From NCBI RefSeq assembly GCF_913058315.1, contig NZ_CAJXQY010000001.1:1-64000 (forward strand): a DNA stretch of 64,000 nucleotides, given 5' to 3'. The notes below the pieces were generated by a model. That model searched no databases. It saw only the letters and a program-made list of their open reading frames with translations, and had not been told where the DNA came from. This document shows positions 10,008 to 19,985 of the stretch, in pieces. Position numbers and translations under genes: made by a program. Positions within the stretch are counted from its first letter, which is position 1. Each line of letters opens with the position of its first letter. Source of the DNA: an uncultured Alteromonas sp. (GTDB lineage Bacteria > Pseudomonadota > Gammaproteobacteria > Enterobacterales > Alteromonadaceae).

Positions 10008-12355
10008 AAAAGCCCGAGTTGCTGGCCGGCCAGTGACTCAAAATCCCCGCCAATGGCTGGCAGTATACTGTCGGCGATTGGCCTGATTTGCTTTTCTATG
10101 TAGTGGTCGTAATCCAGCGGCTGGCGGCAATATTCAACCACCTGCGGGCCTGTGGTGGTCATTACATAACGAATTTTAGTGCGTTTCTGGTAGCGCAACG
10201 GTTTACCTGAACGGGCATTTTCTTCATCGGCATGGCGCGCGGCTTTAACATGAGGCGGTGCCGTTTTGGTGTATTCCTTTAAGGGTTTGCGTAACTGTTT
10301 GGTGTATATGAGCCCCTCGTCAAATTCACCCTGTTTGATACCGCTAATGATTCGCATCACATAATCGTCGACCGGCTGATCGTTGAATATTCGGGTATAT
10401 AGCTCCATCTGAAAGTCTTTAGCCAGTTGGGTCCAGTCTGAACGCACATTTTCCAGCCCCTTAAACACCAGTTCAGTTTTACCCTCACGGCGAATTAAAC
10501 CGGCGTAGCGTTTTTTGCTACCCGCTTCAGAGCCGCGAATCGTGGGCATAAAAAAACGCTCGTAGTGGGTTTCAAACTCAATTTCCAGCTCGCAGGTTAG
10601 ATCAAACTCCTCGCGGATGCGTTGCTGCCAGCGTTGGTTAATGTCCTGTTCTAATTGTTTACCAATGTCCCACGCTTGCTCTGCGGATACGTCATCAGCA
10701 ATGTGTACAAAAGTGGAGTCGGTATCGCCGTAGATCACGTCATAACCCGATGCTTTGATCCACTCGGCGGTCAGCTGCATAATTTCATGGCCGCGCATGG
10801 TAATGGAGCTGGCAAGGCGCGGATCGTAAAAAGGGCAGCCACCACTGCCAAGCACCCCGTAAAAGGAATTCATAAGAATTTTGATAGCCTGGGAGCGCGG
10901 TTTATCCTGTTGGCGCTTGGCTTCGTCGCGCTGCTGCCAGAGGTTGGTAATTATGTCCGGCAGAAAGTGCTGGCTACGGTGAAAGCTGGCCCCTTTAAAG
11001 CCGGGAATGGCGGTTTCGGGTGACTTGAGCCCTTCTACCAGACCCAGCGGATCGATTTTAAACGTCCGGATAATCGAGGGATACAGGCTCTTAAAGTCCA
11101 GTACCAGTACATTCTGATAGAGTCCGGGCTTGGAGCTCATCACATAACCACCGGGGCTGGCCAGGCCGCCGTCGGCCGGACGATTCGGCGATATGTAGCC
11201 CGCCCGGTGTAACTTCGGCAGGTATAAATTGACAAATGAGGCAACCGAACCACCGGGGCGACCCAGGCGCAGGCCGGTTAGTTCACTGCGCAAAATCAGA
11301 AAATCAATCAGCCGTACCTGTTCAGCAATGTCATTCACCAGCACGCAGTCTTCAAAGTTATATTTGGCTAAAGCGAGCTTATCATGCTTAAACAGGTGCT
11401 TAATTGCCCCGAGTTTGTCGGGATCTTCGATGAGCTTGCGCTTCCCCAGTAATTCGCTGGCAACGTTATCCAGGGCAAAAGAGTCGAACTGAAAGGTCAT
11501 GGTTTTCAGTCCTTCAATGCCATCAATTATGGCCCGTCCCGGGACATCCACCAAAGCCCGGTTATCCTCGAATACTTTAATATCCACCTTGCTGCGATGA
11601 CGCCCGAGCGCAAGCTTAACGCCGCAGCGGGTCGCTGCATCATGTAAAACCGGCAGGTCGAATTGTTTAATATTCCAGCCAATCAGTAAGTCGGGATCGT
11701 GGTGCTGAATGAGCCCGATAAAATGCGTTAACAACGCCGTTTCGTCAGCGCACCAGACTATTTCGAAAGGCACCTCAGCGTCTTCAGGCTCGCCGATCAT
11801 CAGCACAACATTTAACGCAGGGGAGGCGATGCCGATGGAATATAAATGGCCATGTTCGTCGCATTCTATATCAAAGGAAAAGGCGCTCAGATCGCAGCGA
11901 TAGGCCGATGGCTTTAAGCGGGCCTCGGTCACTGTGTTGTCGTGCTGCTGAGCAACGCCCTGATAGTGCACACCGCTGGTTATGAACCGCTCCATAAAAA
12001 AGCGATCCGGGGTTTTGATATCCGCCTCGAAGAGTGTCACGCCTTGTTCTTCACAGTGGCGCCGAAGGATATGCAGTTGCCGGTCCTGTGGGCATTTAAC
12101 CACACTCACCGGCTCGTGCTCGAAGGTGCTAAGAGGCAGGGCTTTAAGGCTCGCCCTTAATTGCTGAGCCTGGCTAATAGCGGTGATAGTGCCGACCGCA
12201 GTTTGTTCTGTAAAACAGGTTGCCGGTTGCACCGGCGTGATCAATTTAACCGGCCCGTTTTCGGTGGCCAGCCAAATTTCGAGGGTTTGCTGTGAACCGG
12301 TTGGCACTACCCGGGCGGTCAGCACCATGCCCTGACCGGTTAACGTGGTCGTCAT
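10004..12355 (-). CDS. polB: DNA polymerase II (family B)
   Basis: 783 aa; exonuclease SFDIECDEHG / DLLIGWNIKQFDLPVL; polymerase DFKSLYPSIIRTF and VIYGDTDSTFV motifs. Confidence 0.96.
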   Translation of the reverse strand: MTTTLTGQGMVLTARVVPTGSQQTLEIWLATENGPVKLITPVQPATCFTEQTAVGTITAISQAQQLRASLKALPLSTFEHEPVSVVKCPQDRQLHILRRHCEEQGVTLFEADIKTPDRFFMERFITSGVHYQGVAQQHDNTVTEARLKPSAYRCDLSAFSFDIECDEHGHLYSIGIASPALNVVLMIGEPEDAEVPFEIVWCADETALLTHFIGLIQHHDPDLLIGWNIKQFDLPVLHDAATRCGVKLALGRHRSKVDIKVFEDNRALVDVPGRAIIDGIEGLKTMTFQFDSFALDNVASELLGKRKLIEDPDKLGAIKHLFKHDKLALAKYNFEDCVLVNDIAEQVRLIDFLILRSELTGLRLGRPGGSVASFVNLYLPKLHRAGYISPNRPADGGLASPGGYVMSSKPGLYQNVLVLDFKSLYPSIIRTFKIDPLGLVEGLKSPETAIPGFKGASFHRSQHFLPDIITNLWQQRDEAKRQQDKPRSQAIKILMNSFYGVLGSGGCPFYDPRLASSITMRGHEIMQLTAEWIKASGYDVIYGDTDSTFVHIADDVSAEQAWDIGKQLEQDINQRWQQRIREEFDLTCELEIEFETHYERFFMPTIRGSEAGSKKRYAGLIRREGKTELVFKGLENVRSDWTQLAKDFQMELYTRIFNDQPVDDYVMRIISGIKQGEFDEGLIYTKQLRKPLKEYTKTAPPHVKAARHADEENARSGKPLRYQKRTKIRYVMTTTGPQVVEYCRQPLDYDHYIEKQIRPIADSILPAIGGDFESLAGQQLGLF

Positions 12356-12430
12356 TTTATAGTACAGCCCGGTAAATCTAACGCACAGTGGCAGAAGTCA
12401 TGAAATGGCAATGGTATAGTAAACGCAGAT

Positions 12431-13471
12431 TTGTTTAATGTTGTAGTCCTAATGATAACGCCAAGTACCCATTCGATACCAGCCTCGGGCAGTTTTTGCA
12501 AGGTCGCCGCCGGCGTTTACTGGCTTCGCATGCCGCTACCGTTTGCTCTCGACCATATCAACCTGTACCTGCTGGAAGCCGATGAAGGCCTTTATATCGT
12601 GGATACCGGTGTGCAAAGCGAGCATAGCAAGACAATCTGGCAACAGGTGTTAAACGCCCTGAATAAACCGGTTGCCGGCGTTATAGCTACCCATATGCAC
12701 CCGGATCATTGCGGGCTGGCAGGGTGGTTGTGTCAGCAGTTCAAAGTGCCGCTCTATATGAGTGCGCTGGAATATTACGGGGCAATTGCTTATTTCTCAC
12801 CTAATCCTGGCGCGGATACGTCGGTAGAAGTAGATTATTTTGTCAGGGCGGGTCTAAGTCAGGCCGAGGCAGAGAGCTATGTGAGCGATCACAGTCGCTA
12901 TGCAGAGTCTGTTGCCCCAATTCCCCTGGCTTACCAGCGCCTGCAAGCGGGTAAGTCACTGACCATTGGCAACCGGCAATGGCAGATTCTTACTTATGGT
13001 GGTCACTCGCCGGAGCACGTTTGTTTGTTCGACGCCGAGGCCAGATTGCTAATCGGCGGCGACCAGATATTGCCTTATATATCGCCTAATATCGGCGTCT
13101 ATAGCCGCGAGCCGGAGGCCGAGCCGTTAACAGATTATTTGTATAGCCTGCAGCAACTCAAACAGTTGCCCGCAGATACTCTGGTGCTACCTGCTCACAA
13201 CCAGCCGTATACCGGGCTCCCTACTCGCTGTGATGAACTCACCAGCCATCATCTTAAATTGCTGGACCGCCTGTTAAAGCATTGTGCAACACCGCAATCC
13301 TTACAGAGTTGTTTACCAAAGCTTTATCGACGAACCTTAACCGGCCAGATGTTATTTTTTGCCCTGGCAGAAGGTCTCGCTCACCTCAACCATCTGGTAA
13401 AAGCAGGCCGGGTAACACGCTCGCTCGATGAGCAGGGCGTATATCGTTACCAGGCCTGTGAAACCAATTAA
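12431..13471 (+). CDS. MBL-fold metallo-hydrolase
   Basis: THMHPDHCGLAGW (HxHxDH), GGHSPEHVCLFD, LIGGDQIL. Confidence 0.9.
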   Translation: MFNVVVLMITPSTHSIPASGSFCKVAAGVYWLRMPLPFALDHINLYLLEADEGLYIVDTGVQSEHSKTIWQQVLNALNKPVAGVIATHMHPDHCGLAGWLCQQFKVPLYMSALEYYGAIAYFSPNPGADTSVEVDYFVRAGLSQAEAESYVSDHSRYAESVAPIPLAYQRLQAGKSLTIGNRQWQILTYGGHSPEHVCLFDAEARLLIGGDQILPYISPNIGVYSREPEAEPLTDYLYSLQQLKQLPADTLVLPAHNQPYTGLPTRCDELTSHHLKLLDRLLKHCATPQSLQSCLPKLYRRTLTGQMLFFALAEGLAHLNHLVKAGRVTRSLDEQGVYRYQACETN

Positions 13472-14526
13472 CCGTCTATTGCACTACCGGTTAGCCGACG
13501 AATTTTGCTAAGCAACTGTTCGTCATTAAATGACTTGGCCTGTTGCCAGTTAATGTTGGCCCAGTGCAGCGCTTGTTGAGGCTCAGCGGCAAGGTGCAGG
13601 TAATAAAGCGCCACTTCGGCGGCATGAGTAGTGTCGCCGCGCTGTTCGCGAACCAACACCCGCTCGGCCATCGCCGTTGTCCACTTTTCCCCGGCGCCGG
13701 TTTGCTGTTCGGCAAGAGCCAGATACAGTAAAGCGCTGTCGTTCGGGGCCGGATTGTTGGCTATTTTGGGTGACAGCCGGGCCAGAATATCTTCGCCTTG
13801 CTGTAAGGCCAGTTTAGCTTTCGACCACGCCACCCAACTGCTGATGGGCCATTCGCTGTCGGGTTGTTGTTCAATATGGCTAATGGCAATGGCGGGCTCA
13901 CCGGCAAATAATGCCAGGTCAGCCAGTACCTCATTAACCCATAGCGCTACGTCTTTGGAAGCGGCAGGAAACTTCTCACTAATATTGTGCAACTGCGAGT
14001 AATACTGAGTCGACGGCGATAGTTGCATGGTCGCCTCCAGCAAACAGGTGGCCATGACCAACTCCGATGTTGTGCCCATGAGTTGTAAGCAGGTTTGCCT
14101 TGCCAGGGCAGGCTCGCCCTGATTGAGCTGAACATTCGCTCGTAGTAACAACGCAGCAGGCTGGTTGGGGCGTTCTGTTAGCAGCGTATCGAGTTCTTTT
14201 AAGGCGGCGGCGAAGTTGTGCTGATGCTGCAGGAGCCGGGCGTAAACCAGCCGCTCCTGATGAGTAATCCGCTCAGCTTCAGCCAGCGTCTTAAGCGTTG
14301 CCATGACCGGTGCCAGCTCCTGTTCATTAAAGTCAGGGTGAGTGCTCTGGTTTACCAGCTCGCTCATCTGTGCGGCGGTCATGGTCACCGGTTTGACCGG
14401 CTTATGGCTATGATAAGTGTGGGCAACCGCTTGCTTTACACCAATCAGGGCCAGCGCAATAAAGGTAACTACCGAGGCGGTAAGTAAACCGGTAAGTGTC
14501 AGGCTGATGGGGAAAATACGTTTCAT
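13468..14526 (-). CDS. TPR-like repeat protein with N-terminal membrane anchor
   Basis: N-terminal hydrophobic helix; TPR-like LLQHQHNFAAALKELDTLLTERPNQPAALLLRANVQLNQGEPALARQTC. Confidence 0.65.
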   Translation of the reverse strand: MKRIFPISLTLTGLLTASVVTFIALALIGVKQAVAHTYHSHKPVKPVTMTAAQMSELVNQSTHPDFNEQELAPVMATLKTLAEAERITHQERLVYARLLQHQHNFAAALKELDTLLTERPNQPAALLLRANVQLNQGEPALARQTCLQLMGTTSELVMATCLLEATMQLSPSTQYYSQLHNISEKFPAASKDVALWVNEVLADLALFAGEPAIAISHIEQQPDSEWPISSWVAWSKAKLALQQGEDILARLSPKIANNPAPNDSALLYLALAEQQTGAGEKWTTAMAERVLVREQRGDTTHAAEVALYYLHLAAEPQQALHWANINWQQAKSFNDEQLLSKIRRLTGSAIDG

Positions 14527-14565
14527 ATCACTGCTCCTTAAAGGTCGCCATCCCTGGCTTACGGT

Positions 14566-15063
14566 TTAATTGTTGAGTAAATCGTCAAACTCAGCAGGAT
14601 TGGTTGTATCCTGAATATAGAGCCGACCATTTACCGCCAGCGGTGTATCACCAGCGTTTTGGTTAAACGCAGAACGCACTGCTGTGGAGACCCCTACTTC
14701 AAGGGCTTCAATGGCAATCGTTACGTTACCGGTTACCGCAAAAGCGGTGCCATCGGAAACCGTAAACGAAAAGCTATCGGTGCCAGTGACTTCCGCATTA
14801 GGCGTGTAAGTAAACTCGCCGTTACCCGCCACGCTAACCGTGCCCAGTGACGGCTCGGCAGACAGTGCGTAAGTCAGTCCGTCACCGTCGGCATCGGTGG
14901 CACTTAACATGTCGGTGACCGGTGTTTCGGTCTGGGTGATAATATCCAGATCGTTGGCCACGGGTGCCTGGTTAATATCGTCATAGCGGTCTTTGTTGTC
15001 GTTACTGTCAAAACAACCTGTCATCACGATACTCAGGGCACATACTGGTATGAACTTATTCAT
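14566..15063 (-). CDS. Lipoprotein with Ig-like/cadherin-type (VCBS-like) domain
   Basis: Lipobox IVMTGC; NQAPVANDLDIITQTETPVTDMLSATDADGDGLTYALS...GEFTYTPNAEVTGTDSFSFTVSDG. Confidence 0.75.
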   Translation of the reverse strand: MNKFIPVCALSIVMTGCFDSNDNKDRYDDINQAPVANDLDIITQTETPVTDMLSATDADGDGLTYALSAEPSLGTVSVAGNGEFTYTPNAEVTGTDSFSFTVSDGTAFAVTGNVTIAIEALEVGVSTAVRSAFNQNAGDTPLAVNGRLYIQDTTNPAEFDDLLNN

Positions 15064-15074
15064 TACGACCTCCT

Positions 15075-16652
15075 TTATTCTGAGCCAGGCAGAGGGGTTG
15101 CCAGATACGGAAAGCTGCTGTCCATCATGCTGGCATCAAGCGGTGCGCCGTCAGTAAAAGGCACATTGCCAACACTGGCGTCGCTGCTGTCGCATAATCC
15201 TAAATCAGTGTCTTCACCGTTAACGGGGATGGGGTAACACAGACGGCCCATTACCACCCGCAGAGCGATATCAACCACGTCATCGCCGGGGCGACGGCCG
15301 TTCGGGAAGCCCGCCAGATCATCACCAGCCACTCCAGCCCAGGATTGATCAGCCGCCGGGGTTGCCGGTATAGCCGTATTTAAACGCAGCATCTCAGATG
15401 GCGTTACGGTCGCCAGTTGGTTAACCCCCGGGAAGCCGGTTAAAAACGCGGTAACCAGATCGGTACGCGGAAAGTTGGTAGGGGCCAGGGTCGCTATGTC
15501 TGTACCCAATGTGGAGTTGACCGCGTCACGAAACAGAATGTTCAGCAGTTCAGGCAGTGCCGGGTGCGTGACGTAATCGGCGAATTGACCATCATCCGCT
15601 GGATGTGATGACGAAAATTTATCTTTATCACCAATACCAATCACCAGTTCGTTGACCAGCGGATTGCCCAGGCGTGATACCTGCGTCATCGCGCCGCCCT
15701 GTACTTCGGGTTTGCTAAAGGAGGCATTTGGATTCAGTATTCTGGCCTGTGGCAGGCTGGCGGTGGTCCAGGCACCAATAGTGCCGTTCCCGTCACCGGT
15801 TACACAGCTCGCGGGTACTTCAATAGCAATACTGGTGACGTTCTTGTCAGCCAGATCATCATTACCGTCTGACTGCGTTATGCCACCCGGAAAACCGTTA
15901 CCATCGCCAGCGCCCGGCATGCTGTCACCCTCAACCGGTACATAGTTGACCAAATCAAACGTTTTGCCCAAATTAACCACGAAAGGGTCTTTACGCTGGC
16001 CAACAAATACCCTGGCCGGCATCTCGCAGCCAGGCAGCATCACATCATAGACATACTGGTCGGCATAACGCTGATATTCGGTGGTGCTGGTGAAGGTTTT
16101 ATTGCCGATGTAATCGAGCGGTTTAGCAAAGTACATGGCATCCATCGGCATTATTTCGGTTCGGGTGCCGGAGCGCATATTGCCCTCAACCATCTCGAGC
16201 GAGTAGTGCTCAGAAAAGTTAACCGCACTCATGTCTTCGGCACTGACCGGACCAACATTCTTAAGCGGCACTTTTACGCTGCGCTGATTGCCTTCCGGTC
16301 CGACGGTCAGGGCAACGCCCTGGTTATCCGCAGCCAGCATGGGCGTGAATTTTAAGGCAAAACTGATGTCTTCCATGGCGTCGCCATCGTTATCAATGTG
16401 GATGGCATATTCAGCAGCCGGATCCATAGCAAAGTAATTCGGTCCGCCGTAAGCATCCTGTAACGGGATGTAGTTAGCAATTAGTGTTACGTAGCCTTCG
16501 CGGCCGCTTTCATAGCTGTTAAACGCATAGAAATCGGTACTGTCCAGAGCCGGTGCGCGCGCAATGCTGGGCGCTTCACGGTGGCTGGATGCCTGTGCAG
16601 TTGTTGCAGCCAGTGCGCTGCCGATCATTACTGAGAGTATTAATTTTTGCAT
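15075..16652 (-). CDS. DUF4331 family secreted protein
   Basis: Signal peptide then ASSHREAPSIARAPALDSTDFYAFNSYE...; matches remembered DUF4331 N-terminus. Confidence 0.85.
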   Translation of the reverse strand: MQKLILSVMIGSALAATTAQASSHREAPSIARAPALDSTDFYAFNSYESGREGYVTLIANYIPLQDAYGGPNYFAMDPAAEYAIHIDNDGDAMEDISFALKFTPMLAADNQGVALTVGPEGNQRSVKVPLKNVGPVSAEDMSAVNFSEHYSLEMVEGNMRSGTRTEIMPMDAMYFAKPLDYIGNKTFTSTTEYQRYADQYVYDVMLPGCEMPARVFVGQRKDPFVVNLGKTFDLVNYVPVEGDSMPGAGDGNGFPGGITQSDGNDDLADKNVTSIAIEVPASCVTGDGNGTIGAWTTASLPQARILNPNASFSKPEVQGGAMTQVSRLGNPLVNELVIGIGDKDKFSSSHPADDGQFADYVTHPALPELLNILFRDAVNSTLGTDIATLAPTNFPRTDLVTAFLTGFPGVNQLATVTPSEMLRLNTAIPATPAADQSWAGVAGDDLAGFPNGRRPGDDVVDIALRVVMGRLCYPIPVNGEDTDLGLCDSSDASVGNVPFTDGAPLDASMMDSSFPYLATPLPGSE

Positions 16653-16782
16653 GGTGTTACCCCTTTTTGTTGGTGTATTAAGCCAAACGATTAACCCGGG
16701 GCAGTGGATGCAAAATAATTTAAAAATAAATAAAAGTTAGATTTTATTTTATTTGAGCTGGTTTCAGGACAGGAGAAAAAAT

Positions 16783-16806
16783 AATGGCCTCCGGTTGGAG
16801 GCCATT
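16783..16806 (-). terminator. Rho-independent-type terminator downstream of the anti-sigma gene
   Basis: AATGGCCTCC-ggtt-GGAGGCCATT with a minus-strand T-rich tract (plus strand aaaaaata). Confidence 0.75.
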
Positions 16807-16817
16807 GTGCAGGCAGG

Positions 16818-17525
16818 TTAGACTGCGCTGATTGGTGCGATATAAAGGACTTCGGTTGGTGAGCCGGTTGGCGAACCGCCATTCGGTTCAAGGCTAACCG
16901 CCAGGGCGGCGATGTCGCCTAAATCAAACCAGTCCGGACGGCTGATAGCCAACTGGCCGCCTTCTGGTAGCAGGCCCAGTGAAATCGGTGCGCCGCCATC
17001 GGCAGGTACCATCCACAGCTCGAAGTCTTTGTCGGTTCTGGCGGTAAGATTTGCGGTACTTCTGACCGCCAGAGTAGAAGTACTGATTTCTATTAACCAC
17101 AGCGGCTTGGCTTCTGCATCAGTGACAACCGCAATATCGGTAACCGGCGCTTTGACCGGCGGCGTAGCCGGCATGAGTACAACGGCCAGTATAATGGCTG
17201 CTGCCGTAGCCAGCCCGGCAATCGCTTGCCAGATAACGGGTTTTGATGATTTCGCCACAGGCAGATTCACCACATTACTGGTGGCGGTGTCGCCAGCGAA
17301 CCCCAACTGACGCTCGATGGTCTGCCAAACGGTTGCTGGTGGCTCTACCGGTTGTACGTTCTGGCCCAGTCCGTTAAGGTACTGCTCCCACATCCAGGTT
17401 GTCTCGGTAATTAACTGGCTTTCCATCATCAATTGTTGGTAGCGCCGGCGGGCGCCACCACGCAACGTGCCCAATACGTATTCTGCAGCCAGCGCGTTGC
17501 GTAACGTTTCGTTTTTATAATTCAT
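16818..17525 (-). CDS. RskA-type anti-sigma factor
   Basis: Short N-terminal domain ALAAEYVLGTLRGGARRRYQQLM, single TM helix, C-terminal FELWMVPADGGAPISLGLLPEGG; start chosen at the ATGA overlap with the sigma stop. Confidence 0.85.
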   Translation of the reverse strand: MNYKNETLRNALAAEYVLGTLRGGARRRYQQLMMESQLITETTWMWEQYLNGLGQNVQPVEPPATVWQTIERQLGFAGDTATSNVVNLPVAKSSKPVIWQAIAGLATAAAIILAVVLMPATPPVKAPVTDIAVVTDAEAKPLWLIEISTSTLAVRSTANLTARTDKDFELWMVPADGGAPISLGLLPEGGQLAISRPDWFDLGDIAALAVSLEPNGGSPTGSPTEVLYIAPISAV

Positions 17526-18055
17526 ACCGACAAACACCTTTGTAAACTTTGCAGGCCCCGGCGGATCCAGCTCTTAATAGTGCCTAATGGCGACGCCAGG
17601 TGATCAACAACTTCCTGATGCGACAGACCGTTAAAGTAGGCCAGATGAATTGCCTGACGTTGCTGATTATCCAGCTCATCCATGCATTCACTTAACTTCG
17701 GATGATCCAGCTCACTGGCAGCAATATGCGTGCTTTCATAAGGGTGGGTGTCATCGTCGTCCAGTGAGGTTTCTTTTCTGACCTTATGGTGGCGCATCAG
17801 ATCCAGCGCCCGATAGCGGGCAATGCTGATGATCCAGGTGAGTACGGTTCCCTTACCGCGCTGATAACTGGCTGCATTGTGCCAGACTTTTATATAGGCA
17901 TCCTGCGTGGCTTCCTCGGCAAGAGCGCTGTTCTGCAACATCTTCAGTACCACGGCATAGACCTGCCCGCTGGTGATTTTATAGAGCTTTGCAAAGTCTT
18001 GTTTTTGTCCCTGAGCTGTTCCACACAACAAAGGTAATAAGGTTTCCTGTTCCAT
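17522..18055 (-). CDS. ECF-family RNA polymerase sigma factor
   Basis: Region 2 AEEATQDAYIKVWHNAASYQRGKGTVLTWIISIARYRALDLMR; region 4 LAYFNGLSHQEVVDHLASPLGTIKSWIRRGLQSLQ. Confidence 0.93.
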   Translation of the reverse strand: MEQETLLPLLCGTAQGQKQDFAKLYKITSGQVYAVVLKMLQNSALAEEATQDAYIKVWHNAASYQRGKGTVLTWIISIARYRALDLMRHHKVRKETSLDDDDTHPYESTHIAASELDHPKLSECMDELDNQQRQAIHLAYFNGLSHQEVVDHLASPLGTIKSWIRRGLQSLQRCLSV

Positions 18056-18086
18056 TGTTTCCTCAATATTTGTGAGCCTGTTTGGC

Positions 18087-19394
18087 TTATAACGATTCAG
18101 TACTCGGATCGGATGCAGTTTTATCCTCTTCTTTTGCTTCTTTAAGTAATGGCAGGCGTACCTCGATAACCGTGCCTTTTCCTTCTCGGCTATTAATCAC
18201 CAGTTTGCCTTTGTGTTTTTCGATGGCGGAATAGGCCACCGAGAGGCCAAGACCCTGGCCTTTTCCTTCCGGGCGGGTGGTGAAAAAGGGTTCAAAGACC
18301 CGCTTCAGGTGGCCTTCTTTGATACCGCAGCCGGTATCCACTATTTTGATGGCTATACCGCTGGTGGTTTGTCGGATATCGAGCATAACCAGACCGGTAT
18401 CGTTGATCGACTGGGCCGCATTCATCATCAGATTGGTGAGTGCCTGTTTCAGGCTGGCAGACTCACAGTACCATTTTAGCTGTTCAGGCTCACAGGTTAC
18501 TTTGTATTTAGGCCGTTTGAATTGCGTGCTGATAAGTTGTACCAGCTGGTTCGCCGTTTCCTGTAAGTTCAGGTAGCCCCAGGAGTGCTGGGGTTCCTCG
18601 GCAAAAGAGCGCAGCGTAGACACAATTTCACTGACCCGCTTCAGGCCATCCTTAGACTCCTTGATCAGCGGGCCCATATCTTCTTCGATAAGCTCTACAT
18701 GGGAAGCATCAAACAGATCTTCCAGTGCTTCAATATGCTCTGGTGCATGACTGGCAACCAGCTTTTTGGTCGCCTGACAGGTTTCCAGCAAATTTTGTGC
18801 GTACTGTTCCAGCGTATTTAAATTGGCCGTTACAAAACCCATGGGGTTGTTAATTTCGTGCGCAATGCCAGCGGCAAGCTGACCGGTGGAGGCCATTTTT
18901 TCTGCCTGAATAAGCTGTGACTGGGCTCTGTCGAGCTTGCGAATGAGTTTACGCTGGGCTTCATGTTCTGTTTTTAATGCTTCGGCGAGCTGGGCCTGGG
19001 CTTTAAAATAACTGGCCTGAGCGGTGACATCCTGAATCAGAATGCAGGCGTACTGCTGGCCGGTTTCGGCATCTTTATGGGGTACAATTTCCATATTTTG
19101 TACCATCTGGGTTTCTTCGCCGGTAATCGGGCGACTGCTCTTGAAAGGAAAGATGTGCGGACGCTGTTCCCAATAGCTAAAACTGGGATGTTTAAGAATA
19201 AAAACCGATTTTATGCGCCGCTTAAGAAACTTAATTTGCTCGGGAAACACATCGGCCAAGGGTTTGCCTAAGGCATCCCCCCGGAGTTCAACCGGCATGC
19301 GGTCGAGAAAAAATGCGTTCAAAGAGACAATTTCATACGCTTCATTTACCAGACAAATTCCAACTGGCAGTTTATCCAGCAACGGGTTATTCAT
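18087..19394 (-). CDS. PAS-domain sensor histidine kinase
   Basis: GQLAAGIAHEINNPMGFVTANL H-box; MMNAAQSI N-box; VDTGCGI and GKGQGLGLSVAYSAI. Confidence 0.93.
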   Translation of the reverse strand: MNNPLLDKLPVGICLVNEAYEIVSLNAFFLDRMPVELRGDALGKPLADVFPEQIKFLKRRIKSVFILKHPSFSYWEQRPHIFPFKSSRPITGEETQMVQNMEIVPHKDAETGQQYACILIQDVTAQASYFKAQAQLAEALKTEHEAQRKLIRKLDRAQSQLIQAEKMASTGQLAAGIAHEINNPMGFVTANLNTLEQYAQNLLETCQATKKLVASHAPEHIEALEDLFDASHVELIEEDMGPLIKESKDGLKRVSEIVSTLRSFAEEPQHSWGYLNLQETANQLVQLISTQFKRPKYKVTCEPEQLKWYCESASLKQALTNLMMNAAQSINDTGLVMLDIRQTTSGIAIKIVDTGCGIKEGHLKRVFEPFFTTRPEGKGQGLGLSVAYSAIEKHKGKLVINSREGKGTVIEVRLPLLKEAKEEDKTASDPSTESL

Positions 19395-19400
19395 AAAGGA

Positions 19401-19985
19401 CTAGCCCAGTAACTCGTCGAGCGTCGATTTTAGCCGCGTCAATGAAGCATCGTCCAGACAAAACACCACGCGCATGGTGAACGATGAAATTTGAATGTCG
19501 AACTTTACTTCCATTATCAGGCTGTGTTGCCAGTCGTATTGTGAAAAGTCACTTTTTTGCGGTGCGAATAAGGTTGGCATCTGCAGGTTGGTGGCTAATT
19601 CTAACTGTTCAGACAGCCCGGCCAGACAAGCCCCGGCAAGAATGTTGGAAAGCTCCAGAATCGTCTCGTTTATGTCGTTCTCTGAAAGAGGCTGTTCATA
19701 TTCGAGCAATTCAGCCACTTCTGCCAATCCATGGCGGGTAAGAATGGACATCACCTCACCATGAATATCGCCCATAAAAGACTGACGGGTGTAGTAAGCC
19801 TGTTGATTGTGACTGACTAAATCATATAGCCCTGCGGGGGTAACGGCGGTAATGTTTGGAATCGAAATTCCTATCTTGGTTTCGATTAAATGAGCCAGAC
19901 TATTGGCCGCCTGACCCATGGAAATGTTCATCAGTTCCTGTAAGGCATCCCGCTGGTCTTCAGACAGGGCAATGGCATCGTTCAT
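19401..19985 (-). CDS. CheC-family chemotaxis-type phosphatase
   Basis: Two ExxN signatures (LQELMNISMGQAANSLAH; ILELSNILAGACLAGLSEQL). Confidence 0.85.
   Translation of the reverse strand: MNDAIALSEDQRDALQELMNISMGQAANSLAHLIETKIGISIPNITAVTPAGLYDLVSHNQQAYYTRQSFMGDIHGEVMSILTRHGLAEVAELLEYEQPLSENDINETILELSNILAGACLAGLSEQLELATNLQMPTLFAPQKSDFSQYDWQHSLIMEVKFDIQISSFTMRVVFCLDDASLTRLKSTLDELLG

Noticed and set aside
12335-12375. LexA-type SOS box before polB
   Set aside because: Minus strand CTGTACTATAAAATGA has one CTGT half-site but no ACAG partner at the right spacing; not enough to call.
16655-18085. Shared AAGCCAAAC 9-mer upstream of DUF4331 and of the sigma gene as an ECF promoter motif
   Set aside because: The two occurrences are in opposite orientation relative to their genes and lack a -35/-10 layout; likely chance.
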